A stretch of DNA of 64,000 nucleotides, taken from positions 434,001-498,000 of the forward strand of contig OAPG01000002.1 in the NCBI GenBank assembly GCA_900208305.1, written 5' to 3'. Source of the stretch: Melanopsichium pennsylvanicum (taxonomy: Eukaryota; Basidiomycota; Ustilaginomycetes; Ustilaginales). Of the stretch, positions 49,518-60,154 are shown in pieces. Positions within the stretch are counted from its first letter, which is position 1, and every line of letters starts with the position of its first letter. A model generated the notes under the pieces. It saw only the letters and a program-made list of their open reading frames with translations, had not been told where the DNA came from and did no database searches. Position numbers and translations under genes: made by a program.

Positions 49518-50837
49518 TCAGTCGGCCTTGTGACCGCCGGGCAAATGACTCGCCAGACGATCGACGAATCCGTGCTGTTTTTGACCATTGGTCTCGGTGG
49601 TAGCTGTACGAATCGAAGGGTTGTAGGCCGAATCTTCCTCCGAGCTTCGCGTGCTCTCCTCCACCTGCGCCAGTTTGGACGATTCCGAGGCACGTGGACG
49701 GGACTGAGACCTGTTGGGAGAGTCTTTGCTCGATCGCGGTTCTCGTGAGCGAGATCGTGAAAGGGATCTCAGCAGCTGGTATCAAGGTCAAACATCAAGA
49801 GAAAAAGGGTGGGGAGAGGACGAGTCAGCAAAGGAAAACGTAAAGTTGGCCAGGAAAGGGCACAGCATCTCGTCGGGGCACACATCTCTAGCCGGAAAAA
49901 GTCAGGTAGGAGATGTGAGGGTTGACATTTCTGCAAGGTCGAAACGAGCCGACAGCTGACGGAACAACAAGGATCCCTTCAAAGCAGATCGCAGCCGAAG
50001 CCATTCAAGCTTCTTACGACCGTGACAAATGACAAGTGTATGTCGAGAGTATCCAGGCCACTAATTCGTCTTTTTTAAGCTGGCCTGACTGGAAGGGGCA
50101 TGTTAGGGCATCCGAGGCTCCAAAACAAGTGTGTCCTAACCCAGGCATGGGATCCACGTGCGCACCTCATTCTGCGTAGCTGGGGGGAAGATCACTACTT
50201 ACACCCGAAACACCTCCACCGCCGCTGCTGCTTTCTGCACCACCGCGGCCCCTGCCTCTCTCTTCGCTGGCTTCGGTAGCCGCCATGTTTCCAGCACCGC
50301 CACGACCCGTGGAGTGAGCCGTCTTGGTCTCTTGTTGACGGTACTCCTCCTGGAGCTTGAGTTCGCGTTCCTCTGCCTCAGCTGCACGTTTGCGGTCGGT
50401 AGGGTCGCGAGAGGGGGATCGGACGTTGCCAGCACCACCTCGACCGGAAGAGATCATGTGATTGGGAACGGCTGCCGCAGCGACGGCTTGAGGAGGGATG
50501 GCATTGCCAGAGCGGTCCCTGGAACGAGAGGGCGAGCGAATGATCTGTTTGTTGGGAGATGATTGTGAGATGAGCAGGAGAAAGGCAGACGCATTGGTCA
50601 GTATGGTTGCAATACGAGATAAGTATAGTCTCGTGAGCCGACAAACGAGGCTGTACTCAACCGCAGACATCAGTTGCCCCCGATTGCAAAGCAGTTTGCC
50701 TGATGACGTTCGCGGACATTGTGAATACTCACGTTACCAGCACCGCCTCTGCCGGTAGCGATGAAGGGGTCACGTCCACGCGACTCGGTGTTGACGTTTG
50801 CGTCCCTCTGGGAGTGGTGGCCGAAACCAAGAACCAT
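49518..50837 (-). CDS. RGGAGN-repeat protein (DUF3602, Par32-like), three exons
   Basis: Exon 1 is 50733-50837 (MVLGFGHHSQRDANVNTESR through ATGRGGAGN). Exon 2 is 50203-50544 (IIRSPSRSRDRSGNAIPPQ through SGGGGVSG). Exon 3 is 49518-49775 (LLRSLSRSRSREPRSSKDSP through LASHLPGGHKAD). Introns of 188 and 427 bp are both phase 0 with GT/AG ends, giving 234 residues. Three GRGGAGN repeats mark the DUF3602 family; yeast Par32/Amu1, which is controlled by TORC1 and inhibits ammonium transporters, is the known member. The chain is otherwise disordered, Ser/Arg-rich, with a predicted helix (AAEAEERELKLQEEYRQQE). If intron 2 is kept, translation stops at 50167 and the protein ends SSDLPPSYAE (160 aa). 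Function here is inferred from family only. Confidence 0.82.
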
Positions 50838-52641
50838 GTTGAGCTAGGTGATCTTTTTGCGGTTGGTTTGTCGGTGGATGTGGAGAAGCTTTTGCGAAGT
50901 GCTTGTCTTGTTTAGAAGAGACTGGGACGAAGTGTGGTCGTCTGTGCGAAACGTGTGGTTAGAGGGGAAGCTGCGGATAAATAGGCGTGTGACGTGAAGA
51001 GGGAGGAAGGTGTATGCGTGTGTGAGAGGTGGTGGATGGTGTTATTGGTAAGCCCACGCTGATGGCGAACGAGCGAGCGAGAGATTTTGATTGTGGCTGG
51101 TGGACAAATGCAATCGGGCTTCGAGGGCCAAGACGAATGGCTTGGAAGCGAGCCGAGAGAGCACACACACACAATGAGGTTTTGTCGAGCGTCACTCTGG
51201 CACTATCACGCCTTGGGGCTCACCGTTCAGAGCTGTATAACTGAGTTGTCGGATACGGAGTTGAGGCACCAAACCTCAGCAAAATAGCACGGTCTGAGCC
51301 GAACCTGCAGAGATAACGAGCGCCTTACTGTGAAGCACGCACGATCTGTTGTTTTGGCTTGGCGAGCGCTCCCATTTTCAGTCTCCCTCTGGTCAGATGC
51401 GTGTTTTGTTTTTTTCGACTCAATTAAATTGATGCCTCTCCTGCTATGAAATCTTGAGACAAGGTCATGATTCCCTCCAGCATCGAAAACTGGCTCATGG
51501 CGACTTCTGTGCCGTTGTTTGGTCTTAATCAGGATCAAGACAACATTGAAAGGCCAACACTTTCAACCATATACCCCGCATTGAGCCCCTGCATCAGCGC
51601 AAGAGCCTCCAAATGAAAGTCTACCATGCTAGAGGACCTACATTGACGGCCGAGCTTCATTTAGAGATGGAATTCTCCACCCACACAAATCGACGTTCCT
51701 GTGTCAAGCACCCAAGCAGTCCCAAGGCCAACGACAAAGTTGGGATCCACAATGTATCAGCATGTGCCAAGACGAGAAGCCTGTCTCAACCACGATGATC
51801 TCAACACAAACAAGTAGACTTGTGAGAGACGCTGGGTATGCTGGGGTTGAACTACTAGCGTGGCCTGCTCTGAGAGATAAGGTGTCCGACCAAAGATAAG
51901 GAACAATGTTCACACTCTTCCTCGCCCATCTACCCACACTTTGCTCTGTTTCCCTGTCTCTCTGCATCTGTCCACTTCAACCTGACCAGACAAAAAACAA
52001 TACGATACGCAAACGGCATGCTTGGCTAGGTGCCTGATTCTCTTTCCCCTAACTTTCCTACTTTCATGGGATCTGCTTGACATCTCTTATCGCAGCCAAC
52101 CAGACTCTTCCTTTGCCCTTGCCCTGTGCTTTTGGACAATCTTCTTTTGAGCTTTCCAGGATGTACTCGGGCTTTGGTCGGATAGGCTACTCGCACCTGT
52201 TATCAATGCTGCTAATCATGAAACTCAGGAACGCTCACTTTCAATGCACTGCTCCGTTCCGTAGAATTCCTCCTCCCACGAGGCAGCGCTTACCACAACA
52301 ATGAGATCAGCAGACCGAGTCCGTGCTGGATGACCATGAACAAGTCTTACTCAGCTGTATTGCTCCTAGACAGCAGCATGTACTTATTTCATTCGATCCG
52401 ACGTCTGATGAAAATTTCAAACAAAACATGTTAGATTTAGGGGGTCCAGCTGTAGCTTTAAAATGTTAGATCGCGTCCGGGTTTGGTCCCGTTTTTGGGA
52501 ATGTCCTCGCCTCCACAGCATGGTCTGCTTGTTCAGGGTCACCAAGAAATTTTCTACTTGGCAATCTTCTCATCTCATCACATCACCGCATTCGACTCAT
52601 CGTCATTCTTCACCACATCAACCCCTTCGCTAATTGTCAAC
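50838..52641. other. 1.8 kb intergenic, divergent promoter region
   Basis: Lies between the outward-pointing DUF3602 and RRP45 genes. No ORF with family resemblance, no RNA gene and no repeat was recognised. The last 80 bases are the CT/CA-rich RRP45 leader. Confidence 0.5.
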
Positions 52642-53640
52642 ATGACCCCTGGTCAAGCCCTCGAACCGTCACTGACAGAAAGTGACTTCACCCTCTCCTG
52701 CTTGGCCAATGGCATCCGACCCGATGGTCGATCATTCCTCACCCCTCGTCCCATCTCGATCTCGTTCGGAGAAGAGCTCGGCAATGTTACCGTTACCATC
52801 AAGGGCACCCGTGTATCTACCTCCGTCCGCGCAAACCTCATTCCTCCACGCTCCGATCGACCTTATGAAGGCTTTCTCCAAATCACCACCGACATCTCTC
52901 CCATGGCCGGCGTTGAGTACGACACTACCGGTGGAGGTGCCAATTCTTCCGCCCGCGCCAAAGAAGTTCTCTTCGATCGACTTATCGAAAAAGCAGTCAG
53001 GAGAACAGAGGCTGTGGATAGGGAAGCACTTTGCGTCGTTGCTGGAGAGCAGGTGTGGAACGTTCACCTCACCGTACATCTTTTAGCTGATACGGGTGCA
53101 GCGTTGGATGCGGCTGTGTTGGCTTCCATGTTGAGCTTGAGGCATTTCAGAAGACCTGATTACTCGATCGAAAATGGTAATCAAGTGAGGCTCTATAGTG
53201 TACATGAAAGAGTTCCGGTTCCATTGGCGATTCATCATACTCCGCTATGCGTCACTTTTGCCCTCTTCAATCAACCCACCTCGACAAACTCATCAAACTC
53301 CTCCTCGAATAATGCCGATGCTGGCGATGACCATCTTATCGAGAACACCGATTCAACAGCCTCAACTCTCTCAAATTCCTCTCCCTCCTCAGCAACAACA
53401 GCGGTGACGCTTTTGGATCCAACATTACTCGAAGAATCGTTAGCAAACTCGAAACTCACCTTGGTGCTCAACGCCCAACGGGAGATTTGCGTCTTGGATA
53501 AATCGTACGGTTCCCCTATCCAACCACAGATTCTGTTGGATCTGATCAATGTCGGCTTGAAGAGAATCACCGAATTGACCCAACATTTGGAAGAAGCCTT
53601 GACGAAGGATGCACAGACCCGAGTCGTCGAGGTCATCTAA
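52642..53640 (+). CDS. RRP45: exosome complex subunit Rrp45 (EXOSC9)
   Basis: RNase PH-type ring subunit of the nuclear and cytoplasmic RNA exosome, structural rather than catalytic in eukaryotes. The ATG at 52642 (AACATGACC context) gives 332 residues; an ATG 53 codons upstream is less likely because the extension has no family resemblance. The RNase PH fold is clear: GIRPDGRSFLTPRPISISFG, VTVTIKGTRVSTSVRANLI, EGFLQITTDISPMAG, RLIEKAVRRTEAVDREALCV, VAGEQVWNVHLTVHLLADTG, ASMLSLRHFRRPDY, and VPVPLAIHHTPLCVTFALF. A 45-residue Asn/Ser-rich insert (about residues 215-258) follows, then a C-terminal helix region (LDLINVGLKRITELTQHLEE). No phosphorolytic site residues are expected in this subunit. 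Confidence 0.94.
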   Translation: MTPGQALEPSLTESDFTLSCLANGIRPDGRSFLTPRPISISFGEELGNVTVTIKGTRVSTSVRANLIPPRSDRPYEGFLQITTDISPMAGVEYDTTGGGANSSARAKEVLFDRLIEKAVRRTEAVDREALCVVAGEQVWNVHLTVHLLADTGAALDAAVLASMLSLRHFRRPDYSIENGNQVRLYSVHERVPVPLAIHHTPLCVTFALFNQPTSTNSSNSSSNNADAGDDHLIENTDSTASTLSNSSPSSATTAVTLLDPTLLEESLANSKLTLVLNAQREICVLDKSYGSPIQPQILLDLINVGLKRITELTQHLEEALTKDAQTRVVEVI

Positions 53641-53929
53641 AACGTAGCTACCCCCCAAACCAAACACTTTCACACTTGTACTTGTACCCTTGTCACCATC
53701 ACATTTCTTGCCATTTCACAGTTCAGAGTCTGTCACCACCTGTGACTCGTTTGGCAGCAAAACTTCAACAAAGAGAAACCTGCTTGTCTGTCTGAATGTT
53801 AAGGTGGTATCATAGATTCTAACGAGTGTACACGCGAGAGAGAGGAAGAGGATAAACTTGGGATGAAAGTGCAAAGCGAATGTGCGAAACGAGCGTGTAA
53901 AGCGGGTCAAAAAGGAGAGTTTCTTTTTT

Positions 53930-56900
53930 TTAGGCAGTAGCGAGAAACCCTGTGCAATTGTAAAATCCAATCATGGCCACAGCTTTGGCACTCGAACTTG
54001 GTCTCGTCTTGTCCTCCTTCGATGGCCTATTGAGCGGCTCCGCAATCCTCAGACTTCCTGTCCGGGTGGTGATGGATGTGACTGGCATGCTAACCGACCT
54101 CGACTCTGCTCTGCCTGGTGCTCCTGCAGGTCGGCTGCCAAGCACTGTGTTACTGCCCGGCGCTGGACAAGTCGAAGCGGGACTGATGGGTCTTGAGTGC
54201 CTTTTGTCGTCATCTCCGGCAGTTGCGGCTGTGTCTTGCATGGAATGCTCTTCCTCCAAACCATGTGAAATTCTAAGAGTCGCTGCGTAAGCGGCGGCCG
54301 GACTTATCCCCGTCATGTCCTGCTGTCGCTGTGGTCGTGGCTGGTGAGGCGGATAAGCAGTGCCGGGGGACGAGGTCATCCTGGACTCAACAGTATCAGT
54401 CGATCGGCCCTTTGAACCGTCCTCTCTCTCCGTCTTGCCCGAAGTGGACGATCGGTCGCTCAACGACTTTCCACTCGAACCTTTCCGAGCGCTGCGGGAC
54501 GAGGCTATAATGGATGCCTTCGTCGCTGGGCCGCGGAAAAGGCTACTGTGACCGTCGATTGCTGGAGAAGCGAATGCGTAGCCTGCCATAAATGCCGACG
54601 CGTCTGGCAATGGGACACTACCACCTGAACCGCCTCGTCCGAAAGCGCGAGACCGACTCATGCCACCGCTCAAACTAGTTGCTGTGGAACTCACACCACC
54701 GCTACTACTGGGTCTTTTTGACTTTTTTCTCTTTCCCTTGTCCTCAGGCTTGCCCCCATCGTCCCGCGCTTCAACATGAATCCTGATATCCGGCGCACTA
54801 CTTCGGGTCGTCTGTAAGCGCGCCGGCGCCTCATGATGCACCTGTGTAGTCGCAATCGCAAACGCCCCCCCACTGTTTCCTGAAAGTGTTTGATCCATCT
54901 CCGAGAGCGCCGCCAAAGCATTCTGTCTCTCCTCCTCGTCGTCCATCACTGCCTTTGAAAAGCCGGCGCCACCATTGTCGCCGATCAAGCCGATTTGATC
55001 CATCCCAAGACTGGGAATCACGGTCGCAGAGCTAACGCTCATCTTGCGTCGCCGTTCGGCATGCTTCCTCCCTTCCACCGTCAGATCTTCGTGAGCCTGC
55101 TCCCAACCCAGATATTTTCTCAGCATATACTCGGTATCCGCACTCGCCCTGGTGGCTTCGATCCACGTATCCATTGCTTTGAAGAACTGGTCCTTGCTCT
55201 TCCAAGGATGTGCAAAGGGCTTCAAGGCTGCAGGGTTACCTTGTCCGAATCTGCGCGTGTTGTCCATTTTGGCAAGCTCGGGTTGTGGCGTATCGAGACA
55301 GCGCTTCTCTTCCTCTGCTTCGGCCCAAACGAGTTCTCGCGACGAGGAAAAGTGGTCGAGTTGTTGAAGAATAACCAGAGCGCAGAACAAATCTAGGTCA
55401 GTCATGGCAAATTGGGAGTTGAGGGGATTGCCGATCTGACCCCGGCTGGTAAATTTACCCTGTTTCTTCTGCTCGTCCTGGGAAGAGGTGGCGTTGTCGG
55501 ACGAGGTTTGGTTGGCCCCCTCGACAGCAGCACGTGCTCGCGCTCGTTGAGCGCTGGATTCGGCATAGACTGGGATGTGACGAGGGTTGCCGTTCGCTAC
55601 CTTTGAAAAGCCAGGAAGAAGGAGTGCGGAAGGTACCACGGAGAGTGGGTTGGGATTGATGAAACGCCGATGCATCATGCGTTCAAGCACGATTTCAATG
55701 GCGTCAACATCCGCCGAGTCCGACGCATCATTGAGAACCTTGAGCCTTTTGGGCAACTTGACTCCGCTGCCTTTCCTGGATGCGATGCGACCCTGTTCAA
55801 GATCCTTTAGCTCGTTCACATCGACCAAGCTTGCATGTCCAAAGAAAGAGTAATTGCCTTCGACGACCTCCAACACACCTCCCGGTGCCAAGATTCGCCT
55901 TGCTTCCGAGAAAATGTCGACCCATTTATCCTCCGGCACGCCTGGAAGCACGAATCGAATGTGGACGTAGTCAAAGCTTGCATCCGGAAACGGAAGCGGT
56001 TCCAAAAAGTTGGCAATGACCCAACTCACTCTGTGGTGCAGATCCGCATCCTCCAACTGATCCATCGAGGGCTGAATGGGCACGATATCCAACCCGACGA
56101 ATTCAGAGCTTTTCCAATTCCTTGCCATGTCTAGACACCATACCCCCCTACCACATCCCAAATCCAACACACGGCATGGCCTTGAACCTTCAGGGAAATC
56201 TCTGAGCGTGTTGCCATGCAGTGCCGCGTTGACGCTGAGATGCGTCCACATCTCGGCTTCGATCGTTTCGGTGTTGTATCCATGCCAATAGGGAACGACG
56301 GAGGACGGGAATGCGTGGTACTTGTATTCTCGCACCTTGCCCTTGACGCGACATCGAGTGGTGGTAAAGTACGAGTCCGGATGCCAGCAGTCGGGTGATG
56401 GTGGAGGGAGGCGACTACCGGCTGATGCTGGATAGCTGTGTGATAGACTGGTCATGGAACTATTTGCGCGTGCACGATGGGGAGAGGAAGCCACCCCAGG
56501 TGAGATGGACGCTGGGCTGGTGGAGTAGATGGTCGAGGAAGGGAGTGATGTTTTGATTAGGAGCGTGGACGATTTTTCAGACGTGTCGGTATTTCTTCGT
56601 CGCAGAGAAGTCGGGAGGGAGCTCTTGGAAGAAGATGAAGGTGGCGAAGTGGGAGGCGGGGTGTAGAAGTAGTATCCGTAGCCTACACGTGCTTTGTAGA
56701 TGATATCGGTTGATGAAAAGCCATGCGAATGACAAGGCGGTGCTAGCCCCAGGCGCACAGGAAGCTGCTCACCTTTCAACGACTCGGACTCTTCAAAGAC
56801 CAGTGGCAGGTGGAACGTGTCTGACTTCTTTTGCTGGTTTCCGCGCTGAGCATTCGTCGTGGAGTCGTTGCCTGCTGCAGCGGTCGCATTAGCCCTATTC

Positions 56901-57286
56901 GCGTCCGAATTAACCACGACACTACTCCGTCGCTTGCCCTGGCTGAAGAACTCGGAGGTACGCGGATAGAACTCGGGCATGAGTGGAGAGCTCCTGAAGT
57001 GCTCAAACTCGGGCAGTCTGTGTTGGAGAGTAGCAGCATTGTCTGACGAACTAGAGGAATCTGCGAGGCTGGTTATCGTCGCCTGGTCGGTCGAAGTGGT
57101 GCTGATGGGGGAAAGGACCTCGCCACCGATATACGAGCTTTGTTGAGATTTGGAATCCACGGAGCTGCTCTTTGAGGCACTGCCCGCGTCTTGTTGTTGT
57201 TGTTGTTGTTGTTGTTTGGCAGGGTTGGACTCGGCTGAGCGAGCGGCACTTGGCCGACGAGCCAGATACATGTGGTATGGATCCAT
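53930..57286 (-). CDS. large protein with class I SAM-dependent methyltransferase domain
   Basis: A 1118-residue intronless protein from the ATG at 57286. The first ~320 residues are disordered, with a polyglutamine run (about residues 25-32) and many Ser/Pro. The methyltransferase core spans about 370-500: RPCRVLDLGCGRGVWCLDMA (motif I), SEFVGLDIVPIQPSMDQ, WVIANFLEPLPFPDASFDYV and HIRFVLPG, then ARRILAPGGVLEVVEGN. A conserved-looking helical segment follows (FINPNPLSVVPSALLLPGFS, LFCALVILQQLDHFSSSREL, MLRKYLGWEQAHEDLTVEGR). The remaining ~380 residues are Ser-rich and basic (GKRKKSKRPSSSGGVSSTAT). Basidiomycetes have several such large regulators-like methyltransferases; substrate is unknown and LaeA-type function is only one possibility. 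Confidence 0.82.
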   Translation of the reverse strand: MDPYHMYLARRPSAARSAESNPAKQQQQQQQQDAGSASKSSSVDSKSQQSSYIGGEVLSPISTTSTDQATITSLADSSSSSDNAATLQHRLPEFEHFRSSPLMPEFYPRTSEFFSQGKRRSSVVVNSDANRANATAAAGNDSTTNAQRGNQQKKSDTFHLPLVFEESESLKGEQLPVRLGLAPPCHSHGFSSTDIIYKARVGYGYYFYTPPPTSPPSSSSKSSLPTSLRRRNTDTSEKSSTLLIKTSLPSSTIYSTSPASISPGVASSPHRARANSSMTSLSHSYPASAGSRLPPPSPDCWHPDSYFTTTRCRVKGKVREYKYHAFPSSVVPYWHGYNTETIEAEMWTHLSVNAALHGNTLRDFPEGSRPCRVLDLGCGRGVWCLDMARNWKSSEFVGLDIVPIQPSMDQLEDADLHHRVSWVIANFLEPLPFPDASFDYVHIRFVLPGVPEDKWVDIFSEARRILAPGGVLEVVEGNYSFFGHASLVDVNELKDLEQGRIASRKGSGVKLPKRLKVLNDASDSADVDAIEIVLERMMHRRFINPNPLSVVPSALLLPGFSKVANGNPRHIPVYAESSAQRARARAAVEGANQTSSDNATSSQDEQKKQGKFTSRGQIGNPLNSQFAMTDLDLFCALVILQQLDHFSSSRELVWAEAEEEKRCLDTPQPELAKMDNTRRFGQGNPAALKPFAHPWKSKDQFFKAMDTWIEATRASADTEYMLRKYLGWEQAHEDLTVEGRKHAERRRKMSVSSATVIPSLGMDQIGLIGDNGGAGFSKAVMDDEEERQNALAALSEMDQTLSGNSGGAFAIATTQVHHEAPARLQTTRSSAPDIRIHVEARDDGGKPEDKGKRKKSKRPSSSGGVSSTATSLSGGMSRSRAFGRGGSGGSVPLPDASAFMAGYAFASPAIDGHSSLFRGPATKASIIASSRSARKGSSGKSLSDRSSTSGKTEREDGSKGRSTDTVESRMTSSPGTAYPPHQPRPQRQQDMTGISPAAAYAATLRISHGLEEEHSMQDTAATAGDDDKRHSRPISPASTCPAPGSNTVLGSRPAGAPGRAESRSVSMPVTSITTRTGSLRIAEPLNRPSKEDKTRPSSSAKAVAMIGFYNCTGFLATA
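57192..57216. repeat. TTG/CAA trinucleotide run encoding polyglutamine
   Basis: Eight consecutive CAA codons (coding strand) inside the methyltransferase gene give a Q8 tract. A pure codon run of this kind is prone to length change between strains. Confidence 0.9.
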
Positions 57287-58935
57287 CTTGTGGAGTTCTC
57301 AGCGTGCGTGTTTAGCTTTGTTCGAGGATGTGATTGGGATTCAACATGGTCAGCTGAGCGATTGTAGGAAGCGGATGTGCTGAAAGGCTCCGATGTTGGT
57401 GATGGCGAACATGTGGTGTTGAGCAACCTCGTAGTGAGCCGTGTACAATTCTAGCGGCCAAGAACCTCGGAATGCCGAGGAGTGCGGGGACGGCAGCTGG
57501 CCAGATCGGAACGGCGTTGCCTAATCGCAGCAGGGTTGGGTCGCAAGCCACCTTTGGCAGCTTTATTGAGCTTGCTAAAGTGGATATGGGTATCAAGGAT
57601 GAATGGATGGAGCAGAAACAGAGGCTGAGACGGTGGCTTTCCAGAACCAACATAATGGACGGCAAGTCCGTACAGGTTGCAAAGGTGGACGGACAGTCCG
57701 ACTGAGGAGCGCCGGTTTCCCACGAGCATGCATCTGCAGAAACACTCAAATTTCGGCGTGCATGCAACACGAGCAATGTGAATGCCTTCTCTGTCTCTCT
57801 CTCTCTCTCTCTTTCTCAGCCTTGTGTCGCAGGATGATGCCTCGCTTCTGTACTTGTGTGTCTCACTTTCCAGTCCAACTTAGCCAGTGCAGAGCAGCCT
57901 TGGCAACCCTGTCTCATCTTGCAATGCCAGCACGGGAAATCAATACGGGTCGGCCTCTTTGAGAAATAACAGGAACTGCCATCCGAGAACGCTGAGATCA
58001 CCTCTGAACCGATAAGTGTACATGATCAACAGCAAACATGGCATGACTTCGGCTCACGATCGATGCGAGGGATTTGTTTTTCTTCTCGTGTGTTTGCTGC
58101 TGCTGCGCACGAGCGGAAACATGGCATCCGTTCATCGGTGCAGCCTCACTCTGCAAATTATCTTCTTCTGCAGGTCTCCTGCATGGGTCCACAATTTATT
58201 ATACAGCTCAACGCAGTTGCCTGATGTCTGTGTGAGAGTTCCGCATTGACTCAGACGCAATACCCTGAATCAACATCTTACCAGCCGAATATCGGTTCGC
58301 TTTCCGTCAATATGAGCAGATCGGTTCGAAGGGCTGATCTTTGCACTCTCGGGTTCTTCCACATGGTAGGTCACAGTCCTTGGCATGTCTTATTATCCTC
58401 GTCAACCAACCGAACGCCGTAGTGTGGTTGGACATCCAATACAAGCAGCCATCGTAGTGCTCTGCTGATTAGCAATCGTGTCAATTCCATTTGGCTTGTC
58501 CGCTTTCATCTTCGCCATGCAACAATCGATTCGCAGCGCCCCTTGTACAGGTACGTCTCTCGCTGTTCCTCGCAAGGCTCCCATACACCGTTTCTCATGC
58601 ACTGTCAGCTGCTCGACTGTACCTTTGGACTGCATGCGAAACTTGCAATAGCTAATGCGGCAGCTAATACATCGTACAGATCTTCTTTTTTTCGGTCGTG
58701 CAAGCGCCTTACATCTTCCTTTGCTCGGCTCGAGTTGTGGCACACGACTTCCAAGCTGCATGACGCACCGGATCGGAACTGCCGATCATATGTCCCCGAT
58801 AATGTTTTCAGATGGTTGCTATCGGCTCGACATCCTTTCGCAATTTTTTACTTGGCCGATTTGCATACACGCAGATCTGTCACATGCATACATCATCGCT
58901 GAAATGGTATTCATTCTTCGTGCTCTTTGCCAGCG
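57287..58935. other. 1.6 kb intergenic, no gene seen
   Basis: Upstream of the methyltransferase gene and downstream of ELC1. It contains a CT microsatellite at about 57791-57813. I tested the open frames for family resemblance and for splicing and found nothing supportable. Confidence 0.5.
57791..57813. repeat. CT microsatellite
   Basis: About ten CT units in tandem (TCTCTGTCTCTCTCTCTCTC and onward) in the intergenic region. Confidence 0.85.
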
Positions 58936-59792
58936 TCACACTGTACGTAATCGAACAGAATGACAGAATGAAAAAAAGAAAGCGTTAAGAAACAAGGATT
59001 CGCGTCGTATCACTTGAGGCGCTACAATCAACTTACACTCCAAAAAGTCGGCAGCCATAAGTCTGAAATCGACAGGAAAGCCATCAGTCGACGATGAGAC
59101 GCAAAATGTTAGCACAGAGAAGACCCATTATCTCAAAGCATCGAATGCGTGCCGAACACCCGACGAAGCACTTACAGCTCGAGCGCGATCTCTGGTGGGA
59201 TCCTGTTCTTAAAGTCTGGGATATCCATATCGGCTGCTGCGCCATACTTTGTCTTGAAGTGAAGGTACTCGATGACTTTTTCCAGCACTTCACCACTGTT
59301 TCAACCCAACCAGATTCCGTCAGCAGCTGTTTGGACCCAAAAGGTCAGCTTGAAAGATCAAGGGAAGAGGGCCGACTTACCGAATTTGCAATCGAGCCGT
59401 ATTACTCTCAGCTTCAGCAAAACCACCCCCTTCACTGCTCGAGAGCATAGTCTTGATCGTTGGTGATGCCTGCACGGTCACATTATCGACTAAGAATCGG
59501 TATCCATCCTGTGTTGAACGTGAACAAGATTGTGAGTTCGTTAGTGGTGTGCATGTAGGCAACGGATGAGAGCGAGCTTTCAATGACCTTTTCAAGACTG
59601 CTGGCGGAGTAAGACGGTAAGACGTACCTCGCTGACAAGTGTCACCCAGCGAGTGGGAGAGCTGCTGATATCGGCCTAGTCCAGTGCGTGAGAGAGATCA
59701 TCACATGCATCAATTCAAATTGGAGAAAAGTCAGCCCTTACACGCTTGGCATGTTCCGACTACAGCCCATAGATACGTACCGACATGTACAT
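58936..59792 (-). CDS. ELC1: elongin C, six short exons
   Basis: Skp1-fold adaptor of cullin ubiquitin ligases and elongin complexes; in fungi linked to removal of stalled RNA polymerase II. Exons are 59781-59792 (MYMS), 59628-59675 (ADISSSPTRWVTLVSE), 59508-59381 (DGYRFLVDNVTVQASPTIKT, then MLSSSEGGGFAEAESNTARL), 59295-59176 (EVLEKVIEYLHFKTKYGAAA, then DMDIPDFKNRIPPEIALEL), 59062-59037 (LMAADFLE) and 58940-58936 (final codon and stop). All five introns have GT/AG ends, and phases 0, 0, 2, 2, 1 close correctly. The total is 112 residues, equal to human elongin C. A second in-frame ATG (59786) would give 110. Without the last splice the protein would read on for 26 residues (CKLIVAPQV and onward). 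Confidence 0.92.
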
Positions 59793-60154
59793 TCTCTCAA
59801 GCTGAGATGACAATTTGATCAAGGAGGGCAAGAGCTTACCGCCACCAGATTTATTCCAAAGGTCGCGATCAACCGTGTGCGCTGTTCTTGAAAATGTGGA
59901 CCCTTCTTTCCCGCTTCCTCTCGTGTGGAGGCTTCTTAGCCCAAAAATCGCCCCACAGAACCGCTCCTCCTTTCGCACTTTGGCTCATGACTCAACCACA
60001 GCACATAACTCAATCACGGCTCTGTAGATTCGATTGTAGCAGCATTCGGCAGATGCTATGTTGTTGATACAAGGAATTGGTAACTATTACTATACACGCT
60101 CAAGTAAAGTACATGTTGGGATACTACACGTTTATGAAAAGCTGTTCCAGCGCC
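59793..60154. other. intergenic, ELC1 leader and SNT1 3' flank
   Basis: 362 bp. A GTAAGC donor (coding strand, 59839) and a TCATCTCAG acceptor ending at 59802 could remove a 38-base leader intron of ELC1, but that is unusually short and not called. Confidence 0.4.
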
